A stretch of 64,000 bases of DNA from Candidatus Woesearchaeota archaeon. Lineage in GTDB: Archaea > Nanoarchaeota > Nanoarchaeia > Woesearchaeales > JAGVZT01. Below the pieces are notes generated by a model. That model searched no databases. It saw only the letters and a program-made list of their open reading frames with translations, and was not told where the DNA came from. The DNA is taken from NCBI GenBank assembly GCA_017608295.1, contig JAFCGF010000005.1, forward strand, positions 117,924-181,923, read 5' to 3'. Position numbers and translations under genes: made by a program. Of the stretch, positions 1 through 8,650 are shown one piece after another. Every line of letters begins with the position of its first letter. The stretch's first letter is position 1.

Positions 1-3000
1 CTGTTACGGTGATGGGATAGTTGCAGTCTAGGTCAGTGCAGCTCATCACGTAGTCCTGCATCGTGAAGTTGAGCGCAGGGGTGAGGTAGCTGACCTCTAA
101 TGAGTCGAGTATGAATTTCGTCTGGTTCCATGGGGTTGAGAAGTTCACCCGTATCTGGCAGTATCCCTGCGTGTCTGCAGTGCAGTCTTCCAGGGCATAG
201 CGAAGGTAAAGTGTGATGTCCACATCTTCAATTTCATAATCTGGGACGCTCCTTGCCCACCAGTCGTTGACGTAGATTTCCGTGGAGATTGGTTCAGGAT
301 AATGACCTGCGTCGCAATAGTGCGTAGCGTTGAGCTGCGTCGTGCTGTTCTCGCATCTGGCAGGGAGTGTATTGCAGACGCAAGTGTGATTAACGAAAGT
401 CTCATTCTCCCAGTAGTTGCAGGCAGGGTCGCAGCTCAGATGGTCACAGGTATAGGTGAGCGGGTTGCCAGTGGAGGTGTTGCAGTATTCATACCCTGCG
501 CAGTCGTCAGTGCGGCCGCATTCCAGCACAAGGTAGTTTTCTGAAGTGTCACCAGGTATGCATCCAGTATTATTTGCATTGTAGTATGTGGAAGTGGTCT
601 CGTTCTTGCAGCGTTCTAAGGTATAGGGGCCGAAACCCACCTGGTAAGCTGAAGTGTGACTGTCCATGCACCAGATTTCTTTTGTAGTAATTGAACTGGA
701 GCTCGATGAATAGCTAATCTTTACGTCATCCTCTTCTACATCTTCAATGGAGCTGTCTCCACAGGGAGCGGCATCGCAGGAATATGTTGGATCTCCATCT
801 GATTCAGCGAAACCATCTATGTAATTGGGGCTGCATTCTCCACCGACCTGTACAGTTTTGCATTCCATATTAGTATAATAATATGAATTGCTCGTCAGCA
901 GGTAGGCTTCTGTGAAGTTGTCGTTGTCAGCATCGTAGTATTTCCAGTTGTTTGCCGATGGGCAATAGGGTCCAAAATAGCCCTTCCACACGCCGTTTGC
1001 GCAAGAATGAGTATTCCAGTCTTCCCAATCCCACACCGTGCACCATGCACTCTGTGGCTCAAACCCCTCGGTCTCGAACTCTTTGACTTCGACTATCGTC
1101 GCGTTGATGTCAGTGACGCTCTGGTTGCCCACGCTGAGCGCTGCATAGGTGATGATAGCGTCTTTTGGGATGGAGAGGAAGAATGTCTCAGAGTCGTTGT
1201 TAAGAATCCAGGTGCCGTTCTGTGTGGTGTCGTTGAATTCGTCTAGGATGAAATGCTGCTCGTGCAGCTCTCCCGGAAGCGTGTAGTCAATCCCGTCGTC
1301 TCCGAAGTCCACTGTGATGTTGTTAGGATAGCTTATGCTTTCAAGGAACCGGACTTCGCTCTCATACAATGCCTGGGAAGCCCATTCTCCGTTGATGTAG
1401 CGATAATACCACCTCGTAGCATTATCATTGTTGGTACTATTGACAAAGTCACTGATATCGTCCACCTGCAGGGAGAAGTGCGTGCTGTTCGTCGGCCAGA
1501 GCGGGTCTTCAGTGTACAAGTCGAAGTAGAGGTCTTTGTAGGTATCAAAAAATGGTGGAACATTACTGGTCACGACTTCATACAGGTCTGTGTTGTAGTT
1601 GTACATGGCAAACCTGCCGTTCCCCTGCGCGTACACCCTTGCTCGAAGGCGGACGATAAGATGGCCCGGGCTTGCAGGAACTGTGAGGTTGCTGAGCTCT
1701 ACGATAGCTCCTGTAGCGTTTCCTGCTGAATAGTATGATGACCAGTTGCCATCTGCAGTGAGATTCGCCCAAATCTCTCCCTCGTTGGCTTCAATAACTG
1801 TCGCGTTCGGTGCCTGGTAGTCTGGAGTGGTGTCGTAATCGTGCGGGAAGCCGCTCAGGTAAAGCTCTGCTGTCCAGACACGGCTCTGGTTCGAGATGTT
1901 GATACCTAATGAATGGCTCTCAGTATCGGTGTAGTTGAGCGTCTGGATTGATTCTGTGTCGTTGAATGTTGTGAGATTAGTAGTGTCCCAGCGGAAGATT
2001 TCCACAGTGACAAGTTGAGAATCTCTGAGTTGTCCATCAGATACTGAAGCAAGTACTTCATATGTTCCTGATGAATTGCCTTCTGTAGTGACCCACCTAG
2101 CATTGTCTAGGATTGGAGATGTAAATGAGTAGGTCAAATAATCATCATTAGGGTCGGATGCACTTCTTCCTAAATCGATAGTATCGCCTTCTATCGCCTT
2201 TACATCCTGAATGAAGGGGAGTTCTGGTTTTTGATTCTGGGTGTCTAATGCTGTAATGCTCGATGAGCTGCTAGTCATGATGCGGAAGCCGTGCATTGCT
2301 TCTCGCATCATCTCTGGGACTGGTTTTTCAGGTACATGAGTAAATACACCATACACTCTGCCTGTAAGCGGGTCAAAAGGAATGCTTTCTCCTTGAGATG
2401 TCAGGACACCATATTCCTGATATGCTTCAGCGACCATGGTTGGATTGTTGATTATGCTGTCATGTTTTACGATAATTTCAGCATATCCATCACCATCTAC
2501 GTCTGCGATAGCAGGAGAGCTCCATACACTCCCTGACAAGGTCCATCTCCACTCTTCCATGCAAGTGGATGTTCCGTCGTAGCTGATAGCATAGACTGTT
2601 CCGCTCTTAACACCAAAGATGACTTCATTAGTATCGTCGTTGTCAATATCAGCGATGACTGGGGAAGCGTATATTTCATCCATGTCGCCTCCATCAGTGA
2701 ACTCACAGAGCTTTGTCATATCCGAATCGAGGATGACAATTTTTCCGCCATAGGGCGCCCCCCAATAGTCCCCATAGAATTTGCTCACAAGGTTGCGGTT
2801 TTCTCCAGTGACGATTTCGTAATCACTATTGTCACCGTCAAGATCGCCAATGGCAGGATCAACATTAGCAAACCATTCGTGTGAATAATTCCCCTGGATG
2901 TTTCCGTCTTTGTCTACCTTCCAAGTGTAATTACCCCAGGTGAATCCTGTGCTATTACATGTAAGATCACATTCATCTGATGCTGTTGTGTAGATAATGT

Positions 3001-5122
3001 CAACTGTGCCGTCTTTATCAACATCCGCAACTGCAGGGGTATCAAAGAGCTGGCGTTCGTGCATATACCAATACAGCTCACTGCCATCATTATCAAGGAC
3101 AAGTAAGCCTGAGACACTCGGACTGACAATCTCGAGTTCGTCATCTTCATCAAGATTCGCAAATGCCAATGTGCCTTCAGGACCCATGCTCTGGGCATAC
3201 CATGATTCGGTTTCCTTCGCATTCTTGTCGAGGACGTACACATGGGATGTGAATTGCGTGATGTAAGCCATATCTGCGAATACCACCTCTAGCTCGCCAT
3301 TATTGTCAAGGTCAACCATTGATACACTTTGGATGGAGCCTTTGATTGGGGAGTCGCCTGCGATGAGCTTGTCGTTGACAACATACGGGCTCTCCCAGCC
3401 CGGAGCTGGTCTTCCATCCTTAGCGTTAAGCACAAACACTTGTCCTGAAGACGTACTAAACGCTACCTCCGGGATGTTGTCATCATTGATTATGTCTGCA
3501 ACTTCAGGAGCCCCCCAGATGGAATCTACCTGGATACCGTCGCTTTCTGTGGGAAAGTGCCACATTCGTCTCCAGGTGCCATCTGACTCACGATTGAGAG
3601 CATAGATAACATCATCACCATGCAGTGTAGGTGCTGAAGCAGTGATGATTATCTCATTCACTCCGTCGTTGTCTATATCAGCTGCGACTGGTGAATCTAG
3701 GAATACAGTGCTGTCTGCTGCCTCATCATAGGACCAAGCTTCTTCTATGCCGCTGGTTGATGATAAATCGCCTCGCATAAGTGTGAATCCTGTGCGTTGA
3801 TGATTATGACGGTATGTGTCCCAGTCGCAATGTGGACCTTTTGGGTCGTACATGTCCTGAATATACTCACTAGGATAATCATCAACAAGATTAATGATGC
3901 CTTGTTTTCTGTAGATGTCACAAAGCGCGCATTCGTATTTTTTGTAATCAGGGCCCTGCTCCATCCATTTTTTGAAGAATTTAAGAATGTCCGTTGGGGC
4001 CTCGTCACGCATAAGTTCCCATGTTTTTTCGGCTTCACCATGAATCCAATCATCATCACTACTAGGATAACTGTCCTGACTGTCTGGACTGTCGGCTATG
4101 TCCCAGAGGATTTTAATTGTCGTTAATTCATAATCTTGAGCTTTTTCAGGTTGATAACCATTGACTGTAGCATCTTCGAAATGTATGTTAGTTATTCCAA
4201 AGCCCCCTTGATTAGCTGAGGTTCCGAGAAGCTTGACTGAGTAATAATGGTCATTGTCTCTCGCTGCAAGTGGGAGATACGTCGCAAATCCTTCTTCATA
4301 AGCACATCGTGAAGGAGAGCCACATCCTTGCACATCAAAGAAAGGCACATTCCAAGAAGGTTCGACCGATATGCTTTCAAAGGGTGCATCAAGGCTGTGG
4401 CCGCCCGAATATGTCTGCAGAGGGTAAGGGTAAAAATGGTCCATTACAAAGTGTGAATATTCATGAAGTGGAGCGTCGTGCTGCGCTGAACCTTTATTTA
4501 TCACTATTCGTTCAATGTCAGGTCGATAATAATTTGTTAATTCGGGAAACGGGGCAAAGATGTTACATTTTGCCTGATTCCATTCATCACCCGTAGAACC
4601 ATCTGAATCTCTATCTGAATTTTCACTGTCTTCAAATTGAGTTAGATAGTCATACATCTCCCCTAGATTCTGTAGCATCTCAATTGCGTCAACATCTGCA
4701 AAATCCCAATCTGACGGGTCCGAGTTTAGAACAGGTGACACTTCATCGCAGAGTGGAGAATACACTATTTCGACTTCATAGTAGTCTCCTCTATTCCAAT
4801 TATAATTATCTATGCTATATTCGCGAACAGAGCACACTGCAGAGTCAGAGAGTATAACTAATCTTGGGGAATTAAGGGCAGTGATATCAGTTTCTCCAAA
4901 TGTGAAGTATCCTTGTGAGTCTGTCGTTGTGGACTGAATGTCTTGTGAGCCATCCCTGAGAACAACTGAAAAATTTTTTAGGCGATTAACTTCAGCATCT
5001 TTATTGCGCAACGAAATATTCCCATGAAAACAATCCGCAAATCCTGTAGGGATTAGAAGGAGGAATAGTGCCGCTAGGATGATAATCCTCTTCGACTTCT
5101 GTTTTTCGCGGAGGAACCACAT
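1..5122 (-). CDS. Secreted zincin metallopeptidase-like protein with FG-GAP/VCBS repeats (C-terminus off the window)
   Basis: Reading the minus strand from the ATG at 5122 gives one frame open to base 1, about 1,707 codons, so the C-terminus lies outside the window. AGGAGGT precedes the start. Residues 1-31 form a signal peptide with a hydrophobic core. A zincin signature is visible: HEYSH at 220-224, then EEGFATY at 276-282 as the likely third ligand. From about 475 to 880 there are at least seven DxDxDG-like calcium-loop repeats (ADIDNDGVNEI, ADVDGDGYAEI and similar), typical of an FG-GAP beta-propeller. An Ig/cadherin-like segment follows near 970-1045, then a long Cys- and Asn-rich region. 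It starts 25 bp after the subtilase stop, so the two are probably co-transcribed as extracellular or surface enzymes. The substrate is unknown. Confidence 0.85.
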   Translation of the reverse strand, partial: MWFLREKQKSKRIIILAALFLLLIPTGFADCFHGNISLRNKDAEVNRLKNFSVVLRDGSQDIQSTTTDSQGYFTFGETDITALNSPRLVILSDSAVCSVREYSIDNYNWNRGDYYEVEIVYSPLCDEVSPVLNSDPSDWDFADVDAIEMLQNLGEMYDYLTQFEDSENSDRDSDGSTGDEWNQAKCNIFAPFPELTNYYRPDIERIVINKGSAQHDAPLHEYSHFVMDHFYPYPLQTYSGGHSLDAPFESISVEPSWNVPFFDVQGCGSPSRCAYEEGFATYLPLAARDNDHYYSVKLLGTSANQGGFGITNIHFEDATVNGYQPEKAQDYELTTIKILWDIADSPDSQDSYPSSDDDWIHGEAEKTWELMRDEAPTDILKFFKKWMEQGPDYKKYECALCDIYRKQGIINLVDDYPSEYIQDMYDPKGPHCDWDTYRHNHQRTGFTLMRGDLSSTSGIEEAWSYDEAADSTVFLDSPVAADIDNDGVNEIIITASAPTLHGDDVIYALNRESDGTWRRMWHFPTESDGIQVDSIWGAPEVADIINDDNIPEVAFSTSSGQVFVLNAKDGRPAPGWESPYVVNDKLIAGDSPIKGSIQSVSMVDLDNNGELEVVFADMAYITQFTSHVYVLDKNAKETESWYAQSMGPEGTLAFANLDEDDELEIVSPSVSGLLVLDNDGSELYWYMHERQLFDTPAVADVDKDGTVDIIYTTASDECDLTCNSTGFTWGNYTWKVDKDGNIQGNYSHEWFANVDPAIGDLDGDNSDYEIVTGENRNLVSKFYGDYWGAPYGGKIVILDSDMTKLCEFTDGGDMDEIYASPVIADIDNDDTNEVIFGVKSGTVYAISYDGTSTCMEEWRWTLSGSVWSSPAIADVDGDGYAEIIVKHDSIINNPTMVAEAYQEYGVLTSQGESIPFDPLTGRVYGVFTHVPEKPVPEMMREAMHGFRIMTSSSSSITALDTQNQKPELPFIQDVKAIEGDTIDLGRSASDPNDDYLTYSFTSPILDNARWVTTEGNSSGTYEVLASVSDGQLRDSQLVTVEIFRWDTTNLTTFNDTESIQTLNYTDTESHSLGINISNQSRVWTAELYLSGFPHDYDTTPDYQAPNATVIEANEGEIWANLTADGNWSSYYSAGNATGAIVELSNLTVPASPGHLIVRLRARVYAQGNGRFAMYNYNTDLYEVVTSNVPPFFDTYKDLYFDLYTEDPLWPTNSTHFSLQVDDISDFVNSTNNDNATRWYYRYINGEWASQALYESEVRFLESISYPNNITVDFGDDGIDYTLPGELHEQHFILDEFNDTTQNGTWILNNDSETFFLSIPKDAIITYAALSVGNQSVTDINATIVEVKEFETEGFEPQSAWCTVWDWEDWNTHSCANGVWKGYFGPYCPSANNWKYYDADNDNFTEAYLLTSNSYYYTNMECKTVQVGGECSPNYIDGFAESDGDPTYSCDAAPCGDSSIEDVEEDDVKISYSSSSSSITTKEIWCMDSHTSAYQVGFGPYTLERCKNETTSTYYNANNTGCIPGDTSENYLVLECGRTDDCAGYEYCNTSTGNPLTYTCDHLSCDPACNYWENETFVNHTCVCNTLPARCENSTTQLNATHYCDAGHYPEPISTEIYVNDWWARSVPDYEIEDVDITLYLRYALEDCTADTQGYCQIRVNFSTPWNQTKFILDSLEVSYLTPALNFTMQDYVMSCTDLDCNYPITVT

Positions 5123-5147
5123 TATCCTTTACCTCCTATCGAAATCC

Positions 5148-6857
5148 TCATCTCATCATCAGCCTCACTGGATTCATCATGACTGATGACTCTGGGGGAT
5201 TGACTCGGATTGTCTGCGTGAAGTCGTAACGGACGGAGTCGTCTTCAGAGATGACGATGTGCATACGATGCTTACCCGGCACTAGGGGGCTGAGTTCGAG
5301 GAAGTAGTCCTTTGTCTTGTCTATGGGCACTGCTTTTTCTTCGTCTGAAGTGAACTCATAATCTAGTTCCTCAACTGACATCTGCACTTGGATCTTCCGT
5401 GGCTTGCAGAGGGCCTTCAATGCCTTCGTACATTCTTCCCCGTATAGATTGCTGAACACGAGCTCAATGGTTCCTGGCTGCCCTGCAGTTAGCTCAGGGA
5501 TGATGAGTTGATATTCGTCTGGCTGAGTTGGCTCTTCGTCAGATGTATACTCTAGCACACTCGCTAAGTCCAGCATACCTGAGCCGTATTGCGCATCCTT
5601 TCCTTCGACGCCAAGGTCAAGGGCGCTCTGCTCAAGGAGAGACTTTATTCCCGTTGGTGACAGAGTAGAATCGTGCTCCAAGAGCAGTGCTGCAGCGCCC
5701 GAGACATGCGGGGCAGCCATAGAGGTGCCTGAGTAGCATTCATAGCCCCATGGCACGGATGAGCAGATGTTTTCGCCTGGAGCGACAAGATCTGGCTTGA
5801 CGAAATCGTCAATCATCGCTCCTCCGCTGAATGCTAAGTGGTTGTTCTCTCTATCCACAGCACCAATAGTGATGGCGTTTTCAGCAATTCCTGGTGTTGT
5901 GACGCCAATGAAGTCGCCACAGCCATTGCCGCAGTTGCCTGATGCAATTATTACAGTAACGCCAGCTGCTACAGCTTCCTCAATCTTCTGTACTTCAGGA
6001 GAATTGAGTTGTTCTTCAGGAGAGCTGTCGTACGTTGCGCCAAGGCTCAAGGAGATGATGTCTGCATCATTAGCAATCGCCCAATCAATCCCGTTGATGA
6101 GCCAAGACAATTGCCCGTAACCGTAATCATTTAGCACTTTTACATTGAGAATCTTCGCTCCTGGCGCAACTCCTACGTATTGTCCATCTCCTGCTGCGAT
6201 GCCTGCTACATGTGTGCCGTGGCCGTGGCCATCATCTGAAGAAGTGCTTGTGAAATCTACGCTGGCGATGACTCTGCCACTTAGCATCTCGTGGTCAGCA
6301 GCAACGCCAGTATCAAGAATCGCAATCGTCACATCCGTGCCGAGAAGTCCCTCGTTCCAGAGCACATCAGCGCCGACCTGATACACGCTTTCATCAAGAT
6401 GAGCCATGGTTTCAAGGTCAGGCCAGACTTCAATTGTGGAATCGTCAGCAGCAAGAGCAGCAAGCTCCTCACCATCAAGCTCTGCAAATAGCAATTCATC
6501 ATCTAGGCTCTTCTTTAGTTGTCCAGAACTGAGCACAGTAGAGAAATTCGCATCCTTGTGAACTTTGATGAGAACCTTTGACGTCTCGCTATCTTTGACC
6601 TGTCGAAGAGAATGATGGACCTTGCCGAGCTGCTGAATATCTAAGCGCTCATCGAGCTGCTTCTCCTTCTGCTTATTTGGAAGATTTGTGGCAAGAGCGA
6701 CTGTTGCGAGAAGGAAACAAAGGATAAGAGCAAGCGCGCTAAGCTTGATTTGCCCTTTGTCAGAAAAGATGAACTTGCTGAAAATGGCTCCAAAAGAACT
6801 TCTTGAAGTTAAGCGCCTCCCTGCGCACAATGATTTTTGCTTGCTTTTTCCGTCCAT
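5148..6857 (-). CDS. Subtilisin-like serine protease (peptidase S8), exported
   Basis: 569 aa. The S8 catalytic triad is complete: Asp182 in ILDTGV, His216 in GHGTHVAG and Ser379 in SGTSMAAPHVSG. The oxyanion Asn is at 308 (ASGN). A hydrophobic segment at about 39-57 acts as signal peptide or anchor after a basic cytoplasmic leader. Residues about 95-150 look like an inhibitor-I9-type propeptide. After the protease domain, residues about 440-560 form a beta-rich accessory domain. Such proteases work outside the cell on proteins or on their own surface layer. It lies upstream of the zincin/FG-GAP gene on the same strand, 25 bp away. A TATA-like box (AATTTATAAAC near 6973-6983 on the minus strand) may drive both. 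The family is certain; the physiological substrate is not visible. Confidence 0.95.
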   Translation of the reverse strand: MDGKSKQKSLCAGRRLTSRSSFGAIFSKFIFSDKGQIKLSALALILCFLLATVALATNLPNKQKEKQLDERLDIQQLGKVHHSLRQVKDSETSKVLIKVHKDANFSTVLSSGQLKKSLDDELLFAELDGEELAALAADDSTIEVWPDLETMAHLDESVYQVGADVLWNEGLLGTDVTIAILDTGVAADHEMLSGRVIASVDFTSTSSDDGHGHGTHVAGIAAGDGQYVGVAPGAKILNVKVLNDYGYGQLSWLINGIDWAIANDADIISLSLGATYDSSPEEQLNSPEVQKIEEAVAAGVTVIIASGNCGNGCGDFIGVTTPGIAENAITIGAVDRENNHLAFSGGAMIDDFVKPDLVAPGENICSSVPWGYECYSGTSMAAPHVSGAAALLLEHDSTLSPTGIKSLLEQSALDLGVEGKDAQYGSGMLDLASVLEYTSDEEPTQPDEYQLIIPELTAGQPGTIELVFSNLYGEECTKALKALCKPRKIQVQMSVEELDYEFTSDEEKAVPIDKTKDYFLELSPLVPGKHRMHIVISEDDSVRYDFTQTIRVNPPESSVMMNPVRLMMR

Positions 6858-7169
6858 GTTTAGTGCCTAACCTGCACTTCCAACATGTCCGCTAGTCTAA
6901 CGCCTCTCCCCGTTTTCCAAACTCCATTTTCTTTTTGTGTTGGAAATTCTAATTATTTTTTCGCTTAAAGAAAGTTTATAAATTCTTGTGACCTTTGAAA
7001 AATAGTAAAAAATCCCAGTATATTTTTTATACTAAATCGGGTTTAGACGAGAAGAAAAATTATTTATCCCGTTTTACGAAGATTTATCTCCTTTTTTCAT
7101 TTTGGGATAAATCCTCTCTTGATCCCTTAAGGAAAAGAATTATTAACTGGTAGGTCTTTTTTAGAAGAT
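6858..7169. promoter_or_regulatory. AT-rich divergent intergenic region with TATA-like box and GGGATAAAT inverted repeat
   Basis: No gene is seen here. TTTATAAAT near 6974-6982 reads as a TATA box in either direction and suits the minus-strand subtilase. ATTTATCCC (7062-7070) and GGGATAAAT (7104-7112) form a 9-bp inverted repeat upstream of the small plus-strand gene at 7170, either an operator or a hairpin. A similar TTTATCCC/GGGATAAA pair lies downstream of folE2 at 53.5 kb. Confidence 0.4.
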
Positions 7170-7445
7170 ATGATGAATAGGGTATTGAAGATTGGATTGA
7201 TGGTCCTAGGCGGCCTTTTATTACTTTACTTGGTATTTGTCGCAGAGTATTGGATAAGTGATTACTTGTGCATGGATTGTGGGGGATTTGGTGAAGTTAC
7301 AACCATTGATGAAGCATGCGCTACAGTTGGAGGAAAAGCATGCGTATTTTCGTGTCATGAAGCATGGATAAACGGAACAGAAGATATCGTTCCCGAGGAT
7401 GTCTATTGCTGCAATCTCTCTTATGATGGTCCTTGCAAGGAATAA
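7170..7445 (+). CDS. Small Cys-containing membrane protein
   Basis: 91 aa, family not recognised. Residues about 5-30 form one hydrophobic transmembrane segment or uncleaved signal. The rest has seven cysteines (CxxC at about 35-38, then scattered single Cys and a CC pair), suggesting a small extracellular disulfide-bonded domain. The start could be the ATG at 7170 or the next at 7173. It is divergent from the subtilase gene. Confidence 0.6.
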   Translation: MMNRVLKIGLMVLGGLLLLYLVFVAEYWISDYLCMDCGGFGEVTTIDEACATVGGKACVFSCHEAWINGTEDIVPEDVYCCNLSYDGPCKE

Positions 7446-7636
7446 CTCTTATGATATAGTGCTAAACTACCCTTTATGTCCTCTCATCTTCCCGGAAGTC
7501 CCATCTTCTGATTCTAAGTCCAGATGTGCATACTCTTTGTCATTATGAATTCTCACAGAAAAGGTTATCTCCTTAACTAAGAAACATCGCAATTCTTCCG
7601 GTCATTTCCCCGCAACATTGTTAAGGGAAAAATCCA

Positions 7637-7936
7637 ATGCGCCTGTCAATGGCCAATAGGTATATCGATAAATATGGATATGAGAGATATGCAGATACTC
7701 ATAGGCTCGTGCATAGGGGGATTGCGTATGAATACATCTACCGCAGAAACAGGAGTCACTATCCGCTTCAGTTTAGATATTACCAAATCCATCATAGGGA
7801 TAGGAACAAGAGAAATAATGTCCCGGGAAACCTGCAAATAGTCACACGAGGAGAGCACAAGCGGATTCATAAGCCAAGCTTCTTCCGCATCCTGTTCAGG
7901 CTGGTGTGTTTTTTTTCGGCTCGACGCGCCCACTGA
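7637..7936 (+). CDS. HNH endonuclease-like protein (copy 1)
   Basis: 99 aa. The core motif is an HNH signature: HHRDRNKRNN, then NLQIVTRGEHKRIH, i.e. His-His-Arg-Asp, Asn-Leu and a final EHxxIH, as in AP2/HNH homing-type nucleases. The C-terminus is short and only partly hydrophobic. A paralogue on the other strand at 44908-45255 shares the MRLSMA start and the core and has two extra transmembrane segments. About 60 bp upstream of both genes also look alike, including TCTTCCGGTC and TCCAATGCG. The copies therefore seem to have spread as a unit. It sits at the left edge of the conjugation-like module. Cleavage specificity is unknown. Confidence 0.7.
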   Translation: MRLSMANRYIDKYGYERYADTHRLVHRGIAYEYIYRRNRSHYPLQFRYYQIHHRDRNKRNNVPGNLQIVTRGEHKRIHKPSFFRILFRLVCFFSARRAH

Positions 7937-7997
7937 GGATATCGTCAAGCTTCTGAACCCAGTCAGGCACCTTGATTGATTCTTTCTTGTCTTCCAT
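7896..7997 (-). CDS. Possible 33-aa small protein
   Basis: A minus-strand ORF starting at ATG 7997, preceded by AGGTGAT as ribosome-binding site, encodes 33 aa beginning MEDKKESIKVPDWVQ. It overlaps the 3' end of the HNH gene in antisense. The composition (charged, amphipathic) is protein-like, but there is no family match that I recognise. Low confidence. Confidence 0.25.
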   Translation of the reverse strand: MEDKKESIKVPDWVQKLDDILSGRVEPKKNTPA

Positions 7998-8049
7998 AAC
8001 TATCACCTTGAACGAAGAGCTAGAGCCAGAAGTATTAAGTGGCTTCTGA

Positions 8050-8108
8050 GAACGCTTTGGTACAGTGCTGGTACCAACCCTTGGTCCAAGACTTGGTCCA
8101 AAGCGTTC
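8050..8108. repeat. Inverted-repeat cluster upstream of the conjugation module (oriT- or operator-like)
   Basis: A perfect 11-bp inverted repeat, GAACGCTTTGG (8050-8060) and CCAAAGCGTTC (8098-8108), encloses three further palindromic elements: TGGTACCA and two TTGGTCCAA boxes. It lies directly before the first genes of the type IV secretion-like operon. Such an array fits a relaxase nick region (oriT) or a repressor-binding site. Which one cannot be told from sequence. Confidence 0.5.
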
Positions 8109-8148
8109 CCCTGGTTCTTCTTATGTGTTTCTTGCGAAGCTAGAAGGC

Positions 8149-8403
8149 ATGACGTGCATCGTGTGCGGAACGGACACCAACCCGTACGACCTATGCCACA
8201 CCTGCCAGCGCTGGTTTCTCTGGCGCTACCAGAACGATGGCGAGGTCTTGCATTTGGTGCTGAAATGGTTCCGCACGCAGCACGGAGGTGAATTAGATGA
8301 ATTCAATGAATTCGACGAAATCAATGAAGTGGATAGCATTGGTCTTGCTGCCCTTGATGATCCTGCCGATTTTTTCGATGGCAGCGGAAGCGCAGTTGGA
8401 TGA
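8149..8403 (+). CDS. Small CxxC-CxxC zinc-finger protein
   Basis: Starting at ATG 8149 this gives 84 aa. Two CxxC pairs (MTCIVCG and DLCHTC) within the first 20 residues form a zinc ribbon or knuckle, followed by an aromatic region and an acidic tail. The tail overlaps the start of the next gene by about 107 bp in another frame, an unusually long overlap, so the true 3' extent is uncertain. It is probably the first gene of the conjugation operon; a regulatory role is only a guess. Confidence 0.45.
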   Translation: MTCIVCGTDTNPYDLCHTCQRWFLWRYQNDGEVLHLVLKWFRTQHGGELDEFNEFDEINEVDSIGLAALDDPADFFDGSGSAVG

Positions 8404-8650
8404 CGGCCCTACATCGGGCGAGCAGGAGGCGTTCGACGAGATACTGTCGCCTGTGATGACAATATACAAGCTGGTCAAGTACGCAGCCTCAATAGTGGCT
8501 GCATTGGCACTGGTAATAGCAGGCATACTGTACATGTTCTCAGCGAACAATGTGCAGCGCAGGGACCAGAGCAAGTCCTGGGTAGGTTATATCTTCATGG
8601 GCCTTGTCGTCATCTGGGCAACCCCGACAATGATTGGGCTCCTGACATGA
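8297..8650 (+). CDS. VirB2/TrbC-like pilin-type membrane protein
   Basis: 117 aa. GGAGGTGA at 8284-8291 supports the ATG at 8297. The protein has an N-terminal signal peptide (about residues 10-32, ending near AAEAQ), a short acidic region, then two transmembrane helices (about 55-80 and 90-112) joined by a short basic loop (QRRDQSKSW). This is the layout of VirB2/TrbC pilin subunits of type IV secretion systems. It overlaps the next gene by 4 bp, and VirB6- and VirB4-like genes follow. Assignment rests on topology and context rather than on a strict motif. Confidence 0.65.
   Translation: MNSMNSTKSMKWIALVLLPLMILPIFSMAAEAQLDDGPTSGEQEAFDEILSPVMTIYKLVKYAASIVAALALVIAGILYMFSANNVQRRDQSKSWVGYIFMGLVVIWATPTMIGLLT

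Noticed and set aside
302..4596. Many plus- and minus-strand short ORFs in the first 5 kb
   Set aside because: They are shadows of the single long minus-strand frame that encodes the FG-GAP/zincin protein.
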